Shown: one piece after another, positions 54,945-64,000 of the stretch
Layout of the letters: every line of letters starts with the position of its first letter
Numbering within the stretch: position 1 is the first letter of the stretch
Assembly (NCBI GenBank): GCA_034231615.1
Contig: CM067311.1
Location: 21,022,173-21,086,172 of the forward strand
Direction of reading: 5' to 3'
DNA: 64,000 nucleotides
DNA from: Meghimatium bilineatum
Taxonomy: Eukaryota; Mollusca; Gastropoda; Stylommatophora; Philomycidae
The notes under the pieces: model-generated
What the model was told of the DNA's origin: nothing
Seen by the model: only the letters and a program-made list of their open reading frames with translations
Databases searched by the model: none
Translations under genes and position numbers: made by a program

Positions 54945-55190
54945 CGGCTCAATAGGGGAGCAAAGATTGTTTACCTCCTATACATGTCATAAAAGGCAAC
55001 CGAGGAGGTTATGGGGTGAAGTTGACTGTCCCATCCCATATATGGTCAAAATGACCCAGAAACCATGCTGAAGTTGGATGTGTTAGACCTAAAGGTGTGA
55101 TATAAATATCTCAATTAAGATTTAAACTATAATATAAAACATTCTGTTTTCTGCACTACATTCTACGAATCTGCAGAACGAACACAGAAG
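54945..55190 (-). repeat. SINE-like repeat, variant 1
   Basis: Complement of the family: ggcaaccgaggaggttatgg, tgactgtcccatcccatata, gacccagaaaccatgctgaa, gttggatgtgttagac. Confidence 0.7.
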
Positions 55191-55912
55191 AAGAATTAAA
55201 CTTTTTATTAAAAACTCATGCAGAAATCGGGTATGCTAAAAGTTAATGTAAATTTAACGGTACCACAATATACTTCATGCTTCCTGATGGACATTCCTGA
55301 TAATTCATAATGATTATTTGAGAGCGACTGCAGATGAAGAACTTTAACTGATACCTGGTTCTAACTATGATTATTCAAACCAATAACAAGCTTCTGTAGA
55401 AAACAGGCAGCGTTTTAACTGTATTAACCTTTAGCACGCCAGATTAAAAAATACGAAACGTCTCCCTGCCACCGGATTCTTTTTTGAAAATTTGTGTTAT
55501 TGATGGTGACTGTTTTGAAAATGTGATAATTTTTTGGTTAGAGATATTTAAATAATATTTGCACATATAAATAAAGAATTGAATTATGCATATATTGGTG
55601 TAATTTATGTACGTGTGTGTGTGATACCAGACGTATGAGAAAGTGGTAAAGACGTTTTTCACAAAAAACATATATTTTATAACAAATAAAGAGGGAAAAA
55701 ATAAGTAAAAAAAAAATAACTTACCTTACATATCGAATTCCTTGGCAACACTGTAAACTAAATCACGCAAATCTGTTGTATTTATGTTTTTTCACTGCGA
55801 AATTATCAAAATATAGCCGGGGGAACTGTATAAAACTACGCATGGTTTGCGTCTGTGGGTCTCACCAATGGCCCATTAGACAAACCACCCATGCAACAGA
55901 AAAACCTAAGTA

Positions 55913-55968
55913 GATGACATGCCGTTATATTGAGGTTATCTATTATAGAAGCTTCATGGCATGTCATC
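55913..55968 (+). promoter_or_regulatory. Hairpin at the F3 LINE 5-prime end
   Basis: GATGACATGCC (55913-55923) and its exact complement GGCATGTCATC (55958-55968) form an 11 bp stem with a 34 nt loop. The same stem is intact in the derived element at 47835-47845 and 47881-47891. Confidence 0.6.
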
Positions 55969-56882
55969 TATACAATTATGCCTCTCATACTTTTAATTTT
56001 TTGTTACAATGTATTTTATGCCATGTTGTATTCTTTTTCTTTATTTGTTTATGTATGCACCCTCTGTGGTTGGGAGAGAGCTAGAGATTTGCTGTGCAGC
56101 AGTGGGGGGGAGGAGGAAACTGAAAGTACTGTTTTTCCTATGGCTGAGGTCCATCATAGAGGCACACTGACTCAGGACGTGACGATCCTTTTGACTTGAA
56201 CATTTGGTTGCATGCCTGGAGCAATAGAGAAGTTCGGCATAACCAGTAGTCAATTGGTGGCGGGGAATGAGCACAGTGAACCCTATCTTGGCTGCGGTGG
56301 CTCGGAGCAGTTCATAGGTTGAAACCTTCCTTCCTAGTAGTGTGATAGTTTTTCTCTGGCCCGGGGTGGGACGAAAATCCACAGACTCCCCAGCAATATT
56401 ATGCCAGCACAAAACATACTAATTACAAACGAGATCGGACGTCGCCTCGGTTATCAAGGTCCGCGGCAGGCAGTGGGTAACCAGGCTGCTCTGTCTGAGA
56501 AATTAACTACTGGAACGCATCCAAAACATCAGCACAAACACAGACATGCACAAGCACCAAAACATTAAACCCAGAAAACCTCGGAGGGAGAACCAGCAGA
56601 GCCAAGATTTTCATAAAACAAAGTCTTCACTTAATATTCTACAACTGAACATCTGTGGAATAAGAAACAAAACACTAGAGCTCGCTAATTTACTACATGC
56701 TTATAAGATACATGTGGCCCTCTTAACAGGAGACTATACACAAAGACACTGACCCATATCTGTCAGGATATACCAGCTATGCCTGTAAGTGTACCAACTG
56801 CCGTGGCATAATTACTTATATCAGGAATGACATTCAGGGACAAGTCACCCAACTAACAGCCAATCCCACAGATATACAGAAG

Positions 56883-57926
56883 GTGACCATCTGGCACACT
56901 GGAGGAAAATACACAATCTACAACATATACAGCCCACCTCAGACAACATGCAATTTACTGGAAATCCATACAACACAATTTATCAAAACAATACTTGCTG
57001 GTGACTTTAATGGTCACTCACCCCATTGGGGTTACCAGAACCACAATAAGACAGGAAGATATATAGAAGAACTCTGTGAAACAACAAACCTGTCTGTCCT
57101 TCAAGATGCAAAGTCTGTACCAACACTTTTGCACAGGAGCCATCTATCTCTTAGTCGACCTGACTTGACTATCTGTTCATCTGATATAATAGACGCTTGC
57201 TCCCTAGAAATACTTGATGACATTGGAAGTGACCACAGACCAATCCTCACCACCATAACTACACCCAACAAAGCATATTTCAAACATAAAACTCGCTGGA
57301 ATTTTGGCAAGGCAGATTGGAAACTATTCCAAGAAACATCTGATTTCCTGCTAGGTAAAATCAAAAGCAATGACATAGAAACATTTACTGCAGAGGTGAC
57401 AAAAGCTATCCTCAATTCAGCATCACAAAGCATCCCAAGGGGCAGTAGGAAATCATACAAACCATTCTACAACAAAGAAATGCAAGCTGGAATCCTCGAT
57501 AGAAAAAAAGCAAGAGAAGCCCTTGAAATCTCACCTTCACAAGAAGCAAAAATCCTGTATAATAAAACATGTGCCAAAGTAAAACTAATAGTGAAGAAGG
57601 CCAAACATGATAAATGGGCAAAAACATGCGCAAATTTAGATCTAAGGAAATATGGCAGAAAGGCTTGGGGGCTGATCAATAATTTGTCTGGAAAAAGAAG
57701 AACAACAAACGATAAACCTGTGATAGATGGAAACAGAACAATCACCACAGATCAGAAAAAGGCAGAACACTTTAACCACTTTTTTGCCAGTGTGAACAGA
57801 GTAGGGAAGCTGTCCGAGGCTGACAAGAAGCGTCTGTACCTACTGAAGCAGCAAGAAAAAGCCAAACCTCTGGCTCAACCATATTTGATGATGACTTCAG
57901 TATGCAGGAACTCCTACAAGGGCTGA
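56883..57926 (+). pseudogene. F3 frame: endonuclease C-terminal part and linker
   Basis: 347 open codons containing the endonuclease catalytic motifs GDFNGHSPHWG and GSDHRPI and the linker before RT (IPRGSRKSYKPFYNKEM, AEHFNHFFASV). Confidence 0.85.
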
Positions 57927-58657
57927 AGAAACTAAAGCCAAGAAAGTCTCCTGGACCAGATAAAATTTATAATGAAATGTTAACACACATGAGCACATCA
58001 GGGAAAGAAGTACTCCTTACACTAATAAATATGACCTGGAGAAATGGAAAACTGCCTAAACATTGGAGAAATGCTCACATCTTTCCCATCCTGAAAAGTA
58101 ACAAACCTCCAGATGAACCCAAAAGCTACCGTCCCATATCCCTAACATCATGCCTTGGGAAATTAGCAGAAAGAATGGTTAACGTACGACTTTACTGGTT
58201 CCTCGAGAGCTCAAACATCCTCTGCCATGAACAGGCTGGCTTCAGAAAAGGCAGTTGCACAGAAGACCAACTATTTAGGTTGACACAGAAAATCCATGAT
58301 GGATTCCAGGAAAACAAACACACTGTAGCCATCTTCTTTGACTTACAACAGGCTTATGATCGAGTATGGAGAAAGGGTCTTTTGATGAAGATGATTGAGA
58401 TGGAAATTAGTGGAAAGCTATACAACTGGATAAAATACTTCCTCATTGACAGAACAATCCAGACAAAGATAAATGATGCAATTTCATCTAAAGAAGTTCT
58501 AGAGGAAGGCTTACCACAGGGTTCTGCTTTAAGCTGCACCCTCTTTCTCATTTACATCAATGACCTTACCAAACATATCAAAGCTGAAAAAGCCCTCTAT
58601 GCTGATGACTTAACAATATGGCAGAGCCATGAGAATGTTGAAAGTGCTGCCAAATGA
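57902..58657 (+). pseudogene. F3 frame: reverse transcriptase core
   Basis: 251 codons with all RT motifs from SPGPDKI to YADDLTIW; the catalytic Asp residues of motifs A (FFDLQQAYD) and C (YADD) are intact. It ends at a TGA after VESAAK; the same frame continues in the post-RT region. Confidence 0.88.
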
Positions 58658-58786
58658 CTAAATGGAGATTTAAAAAGACTACATGAATACTGTCAAACGT
58701 GGAAGCTAAACATAAACTGTGAGAAAACTGTCTATACCATCTTTACCAAGAGTCATAAGGTAGCCAAAGAAAATATCAGTCTATGG

Positions 58787-59761
58787 TTGGATACACAGAA
58801 ATTGCCAAGAGAACACCCCACATATCTTGGAATCACGCTTGATCTGCAGCTCACCCTCAAGAAGCATGTAAAAAATATCAAAAATAAAGCACTTAAACGG
58901 TTACAACTACTGAAAAGACTCACTGGCACATCTTGGGGATCAGACAAGGATATCCTTAGAGGACTATACCTTGGTTACATACGTTCTGCTTTAGAATACA
59001 ACAGTGCACTCCTCACAACATGTTCCACAACAAATGTAGAATCCCTAGACAGAGTGCAGAACAATGCCCTACGTCTTATTAGTGGAGCAATGAGATCTAC
59101 ACCGACGGCTGCATGTGAAATACATACGAATGTAGAACCCCTTGAGATGCGGAGAGATATGGCTGCAATGGAGACTTATGAAAGAAGCAAAAGAATGAAC
59201 AAAGACCACCCAAATAAACAACTTGTAGAAAACTGGGAACCAAACCACAGAATAAAACAAAAATCAGTCCTGAGCCATGTCAATGAAATAAAAGACAGTT
59301 ATCACCTTCCACACAAGAGACAAAGACTGCAAAGAGTAGAAAAATGTTTACCACCACACGCAGGCTTTAAATTGCCAGAAATCAAAACACAGTTGAGAGA
59401 TAATGCAACGAAACGTTCCGACCCAGTAAGTCTTATGAAAGCAACACAGAAAACAATAGACACCTACCCAGAACAATGGATTCATGTCTATACTGATGGG
59501 TCTGCCTTCAAAGCCATCATCAAAGCAGGTTATGGTGTCTATATAGAATATCCAGACAAAACATCTGATGAGTTGTTTGATGCCTGTGGGGAGATATGTT
59601 CTAACTATGAAGCTGAAATAACAGCACTAGAAATTGCCTTGTGCCACCTGAAGACCATATTTGATGCCTCCCATCAAAAGTCCAAAACATTGTTATTTTT
59701 ACAGACTCTATGTCTGCCCTCCAAGCACTGGAATGTGATGGACATTGTAAACCCGAGCTAG
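58787..59761 (+). pseudogene. F3 frame: post-RT region and RNase H start
   Basis: YLGITLDLQLTLKKHVKNI and YIRSALEYNSALL are the usual post-RT motifs; the RNase H first Asp (VYTDGSAF) and Glu (YEAEITAL) follow. A frameshift near 59690 moves TDSMSAL and WIPGHS to the frame at 59700-60012. Confidence 0.85.
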
Positions 59762-60376
59762 CTGAAATATACCACCATGCAAACCAGCTGCTCACATCTT
59801 ATGATGTCAACATTGTTATGCAGTGGATTCCTGGCCACTCAAACACACCTGGTAATGATAAGGCAGACAGACTAGCAAAGAGGTTAGCACAACAAGAACA
59901 GCCTTATACAGAAACAGTATTGCACACAGTTAAAAATGATTCTGAAATCTGTGAACAAAGAAAATTGGATGAACAGATTGGCCATGGGAAACACTGGGAG
60001 GGAAATCTATAAATATATGACCAGCCCAAATCCTAAAGACAATATCAACCTCCTGGAAAGAAAAGACCAGAGTATCATATTCCGACTGTGCACACAACAT
60101 GTACAGCTTAACAATCACCTGAACAGAATACAACCACAACACACTCCGGCTGTGCACTCATCCATGTGAAACTATTTACCACCACCTTTTTGAATGTCCA
60201 GCGCTGGATGACATCAGAAAAATGCTTCTCCCTCCAGGGCCAGATAAATGGAACACATTATATGGAACAAAACAACAACTCACAAACACATGCATATATC
60301 ACACAATGGCATTGGGTCAAAGGGCATGAGCCCATGGACCGCTGAATCAGCAACCAACCAACCAACTGTATAAAAC

Positions 60377-60846
60377 ATGTAGATTTGCAGTAAATTAGTT
60401 CTTTGAGCTTAGGCCTAGAGTTATTTTTTCTGCCACTTCGACATATTCTATATCAAACGTACAAGTCCCCAAACCAACACGGCATTCTGTATATTCACTG
60501 CTGTGAAACTAAATAACCTAATAATTCATGATTCAATGTTATTTTATTCGAAATACAATGAAATAAAGGTCTATAAAACCGATCCACCATCATGGTATCG
60601 TACCGGTGTGCAGATGTGGTCAGATTAATTGCTCTTAAACGTTTACGAATAGCTTAGCCATTCTCAACAATGATCATTTCGGAAGTGGGGGATGTACTTG
60701 CTTCGATTGCGCATGTCCCCAGCTATGTGCACGGACTGTGGCACGTGTAAATCTCATGATATTCTCGTTGGGTGGGACGGGCCGCCAACAGCGCGCGCCG
60801 CCATTTTATTTTTCGCTGGCCGGGGTTGATATAGGCTTGGTGAAGG
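60377..60846 (+). mobile_element. Right part of the TTAA element, GC-richer end
   Basis: Resumes the TTAA-element sequence interrupted at 55836 (aaaacatgtagatttgcagt compares with 16869 and 37078). A GC-rich segment (cggcacgtg, gcgcgcgccgccatttta) at 60735-60815 is unlike the surroundings. Confidence 0.6.
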
Positions 60847-61122
60847 TTAAATTGAAAATAATCTCAAACATTGCAATAGCAGCAAATATTTGCTAACTGG
60901 CGCATGTGAAACCTGGAAATATACTTTGTAAATTCAATGTAAATCATAACATTATAAAGTGTGCTAGCTTTCCAACAAGTATAAATAACCAAATGGTCAG
61001 AGGGTGTCCGACAAAGTGGATGGTGCCGCAGTAACCTAATGAACAAATAGTAAAGCAAAATGAGTTAAACAGGTTACTAAAACACTTACCTTGCCTATTA
61101 ATAAAAATATATATATTTTTTT

Positions 61123-61124
<2 letters not shown>

Positions 61125-61172
<48 letters not shown>
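61125..61172. repeat. (TA)n microsatellite in PLE
   Basis: About 24 TA units at a site where the other PLE copies have only a short AT tract. Confidence 0.9.
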
Positions 61173-61175
<3 letters not shown>

Positions 61176-62505
61176 ATACAATAAAACTAAACAGGACAAT
61201 TCTCCACGTATCGGCTCAAATTGAACCTTTTTCTAGAGACAAACAACAGAAAACGACAAAATAAAAAACAAAATAAATGACTATATTTCATCAAGCCCCG
61301 TCTCCATAGCGCAGGGATGGCAACGCATCTAGTAAAAGAGAAAATGCGTGCATTCATTATAAACAAACCGAAAGTGGGAAATTAGAGACACTGTAGATGA
61401 GTGCAAGAATAATAAAAGAAAAAGATAAGAAAAATACCCCTTTTGTCACTTTATCAGACAGGCAGGTTTTAAGAACATAGTCACAACAGGCAAGACTGAA
61501 GGGAACAGAGACAGATGGGGACGTGAGAAAATATTAATGTGACAACCTAGCAAGGCTTGGAAACAACGATCCTGATAACAATACTGTGAACAGAGAACCA
61601 TGGTCACCTACGCCAACCAGAATGGCATATGACAATGATAAATGAGTAATGATGAGGTTGTGTGGTGGTGGGGTGAGTGGGTTTGGGGAAGGAAGGATAC
61701 AAGAAGAATCAACATTTGAAAACGCATGGAATGAATGTGAAACCAAATATAGACATAAACATATATATAAAACCAAACCTAAACATACATAGAAATGTAT
61801 ACACATACCAAGAGTCAAGAAATAAACACATAACAAAATGGACACAGATGTGTGAAGGATACCCACACAAAATGCACAGGCATGTAAATATATCCACACA
61901 CAGGAAAGGGCTCACACCAGAATAGGTATACACATTGACACAGAATGGAGATACGTGCATTAACATAAAAAAGCGCTCACATAAATATACATATATATAT
62001 ATATGTATACATAAATATGAACATTCATGCACATAAACACTTTCTCACATAAATAATAACATGAACATTCGTACACATAGAAACATATACATATATTAAT
62101 GTAAATATAAACGTTCATTCACATAAAGATAATGCTATAACAACTGCATATGTATACATACAAATGTGTGGCCCAAAGTAATTGTGTGGATACATAGAAC
62201 CATGTAAAACGAAATGCATATACAAATAACTATACATGTGTGGGCACCCATCGAAGAGACAACTGCAATAAAAACGAGGAAATCAAAATCTAAATATGTA
62301 AATGATTTAACAATAACAAAATGGCAGAGTACAAAATAATCACATATTGACATACACAAACGAAAGAAGACAGGAGACATAAAGGAATTATATAGAAGAA
62401 CGGCAAACACAAAAATAATAATTACTCACGAAAGTGTACACAGACAAATAATTATAAGAATCAGTGCAATACGAGAGTACAGGGTATAAAGAAAAGGTGG
62501 GTAAC

Positions 62506-63081
62506 TCAAACAAAACGGTGATTAATGTTCATTCCTTGTGGTTGCAAGACTCCCATATGACAAATGAGATGATATTCCAAGGACTGACGTTGCCGGTCAC
62601 CGGTATAACAACGTAACAAACCGGTTACAGAGACATCAGAGCTAACATGATGTGACGGGCTGTTAAAATGATTAGCCACTGGGGAGTCACGATGATTCGT
62701 GATATCTCTCAAATGTTCGGCAAATCTATCTGCTAAACGTCTACCAGTCTCACTAATATACTTCATATCACAACGCTTACATATGATAGAGTATATTAAA
62801 TTACGGGAGACACATGAAAAAGAATCCTGAATATCAAAGTGTGATTTAGGAAGCTGTAAAATGGGAGTGAGAATAACAAAAGGGCAAGTCAAACAATTTC
62901 GATGACAAGGGACATTTCCTAGTTGACCTGCAGAAGTACGCAGACGAGAATGAACTAAGAGATCCCGAAGGTTTCTGTCCCTCCGAAAAGCGACTAGTGG
63001 AAGAGAGGGAAATGCAGGACTGGAGATGGGATCTAACTGGAGGATAGAGAAATGTCGTAATAGGATACGTAGTGCCGGCAT
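62506..63081 (-). pseudogene. PLE linker and GIY-YIG endonuclease
   Basis: 191 codons: MPALRILLRHFSILQLDP, then IICKRCDMKYISETGRRLAD. In this copy the usual YIGETG reads YISETG, a change at the glycine of the signature. It directly follows the RT frame after a one-base frameshift. Confidence 0.88.
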
Positions 63082-63082
63082 A

Positions 63083-64000
63083 TTATGAGGAAAAAGTGAT
63101 AGCCATTATTGGGCGATCAGAGGTATGTTTAATAGATGGTACGAGGGCCACTGAGCGGGAAATAGTAAGAACACATTGTAAAGCTGATGACAGGATCCTG
63201 TCATCAGGGTATAAGCGACGGCGAAAAAAATCCAGCATCTTAAGAGATTGGACCTGAAAATCTACATCGTCTTGGCAGAGACGACGAAGACGAAGCAGCT
63301 GAGAGAAAGGGAGGGCATGATGACAAGACTTTGGGTGAGATGATGTATAAAGAAGAAAACTATGAGAGGCCGTAGGCTTATAATGTACAGAAGTGGTAAG
63401 GGATGTGGATCCTATGGAAACACAAATGTCAAGGAAGTTCACAGAGGTGGAGAAAATAAGAGAAGTAAATTTAATAGCTGGATGGAAACCACTCACAAAG
63501 TCAATGAAAAGGTTGAGGTTATCAAGAGAAATATCAGTAATCCCAAACCCATCATCTATGTAGCGATGGAATATGGAAGGGACAGGGCCCTGAAATGTGG
63601 TAAAGATGAGATGTTCAAGGTGACCCATAAATAGGCAGGCATAACTGGGTCCCATTTTAGTACCCATCGCTACACCGCTAATTTGATCAAAAAAGTGTCC
63701 ATTGAATTCAAAAGAATTCAAGGTGAGAACTAATTTTGCCAGTCGTAGAATAGCGGCAGTAGCAATAGACTTATGTGGATTGATGTTAAGAAAGAACTGT
63801 AACGCCAGAAGCCCATCATTATGAGGAATACATGTATAGAGGGAAACAACATCTAGAAGGAATATGTGATAGGTGTGTAGAGGATCGAGAGTAATAGAAG
63901 AAAAGATGGATAGAGCATGGTTAGTGTCCTTTAGGTAAGATGGAAGAGATGCGACAAGAGGTTGGAAGACACTGTCTAAGAAATCAGAAATTAATTCAGT
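63083..64000 (-). pseudogene. PLE reverse transcriptase, 5-prime part outside window
   Basis: An open frame on the minus strand from the window edge to 63083. RT motif A is LDVVSLYTCIPHNDG (about 63840), motif B GVAMGTKMGPSYACLFMGH and motif C RYIDDGFGI (about 63570); catalytic Asp residues are present. Then VHYKPTASHSFLLY leads to the frameshift. The upstream N-terminal part is not in the window. Confidence 0.9.

Larger units (their letters stand above)
55837..60363 (+). pseudogene. LINE F3, near full length, 4527 bp
   Basis: Perfect 13 bp TSD aactgtataaaac (55824-55836 and 60364-60376). 5-prime UTR to about 56545, then an endonuclease (ILQLNICGIRNKTLELANLL, LAGDFNGHSPHWGY, IGSDHRPILTTI), RT (SPGPDKIYNEML, SYRPISLTSCLGK, EQAGFRKGSCTED, FFDLQQAYDRVW, LPQGSALSCTLF, YADDLTIW), RNase H (VYTDGSAF, YEAEITALEIAL, TDSMSALQAL, WIPGHSNTPGNDKADRL) and a C-terminal knuckle region (HHLFECP). 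Broken by frameshifts near 56745, 57910 and 59690 and a TGA at 58655. It ends (AACC)n. The fullest LINE in the window; recent by its TSD but inactive as read. Confidence 0.92.
55428..60846 (+). mobile_element. TTAA element interrupted by the F3 LINE
   Basis: TTAA at 55424-55427 with terminus CCTTTAGCACGCC, and GGTGAAGG with TTAA at 60847-60850. Subtracting the LINE and one TSD leaves about 0.9 kb, like the 838 bp element at 16889. The left interior (tttttgaaaatttgtgttat and following) matches that element. Confidence 0.7.
60975..64000 (-). mobile_element. Penelope-like element, longest copy, running off the window
   Basis: Same family as the 25.8-29.8 kb dimer, with the complete 3-prime terminus at 60975. 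It contains a (TA)n expansion (61125-61172), the degenerate hammerhead-like segment (61201-61244), a 1.2 kb AT-rich 3-prime region, the GIY-YIG frame (62506-63081) and RT (63083 to beyond 64000). Coding is interrupted once, by an extra base in a T run (minus strand) near 63090. Confidence 0.9.

Noticed and set aside
54880-55071. Plus-strand ORF of 63 codons
   Set aside because: It falls in a minus-orientation SINE-like repeat and has no domain.
1-64000. CRISPR arrays, operons, prophage or bacterial genes
   Set aside because: The window is intron-bearing animal DNA; the tandem repeats seen are micro- and minisatellites or internal transposon duplications.

Overview
This is animal nuclear DNA: AT-rich, with classical GT-AG introns, non-LTR retrotransposons, Penelope-like elements, tRNA-derived SINEs and TTAA-flanked DNA transposons. 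The repeat mix suggests an invertebrate, perhaps a lophotrochozoan such as a mollusc; I cannot name the species. No bacterial, phage or CRISPR features are present.

The only host gene I can support is on the + strand. Thirteen exons between 3829 and 53897 encode 670 codons of the middle of exportin-4 (XPO4), a nuclear transport receptor of the importin-beta family. Every exon has AG/GT borders, all twelve junctions keep phase, and the spliced peptide follows vertebrate XPO4 in order. The first and last exons lie outside the window. About 2.0 kb of coding sequence is spread over 50 kb, so introns are about 96 percent of the locus and are largely filled with mobile elements.

Layout: 1-3.8 kb holds a Penelope-like (PLE) fragment with a hammerhead-ribozyme motif and a LINE RNase H fragment ending about 20 bp before exon A. 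3.8-16.4 kb holds exons A-G with SINEs, LINE tails, a hAT MITE, a minisatellite and TTAA elements. 16.4-24 kb holds nested TTAA elements, a 3.2 kb LINE with target-site duplication (TSD) and exons H-I. 24-31.7 kb holds a piggyBac transposase relic, a 4 kb head-to-head PLE dimer with TSD, and nested TTAA elements. 32-36 kb holds exons J-K with SINEs and LINE fragments. 36-42.5 kb is a TTAA-bounded block with a 359 bp inverted PLE mini-element and a LINE carrying a 5-prime inversion, itself inserted in another LINE. 43.6-48 kb is a three-level nest. 48-53.9 kb holds exon L, a chimeric LINE pair and exon M. 54-64 kb holds a near full-length 4.5 kb LINE inside a TTAA element and a PLE running off the window.

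I see no new defence, biosynthetic or regulatory gene system. The unusual material is transposon architecture: inverted PLE units that share a truncation point, a head-plus-tail LINE-derived non-autonomous element, a probable template-switch chimera, and nests that can be ordered by TSDs. TE coding copies are mostly frameshifted and are called pseudogenes. Family names are from motif recognition; no database search was possible.
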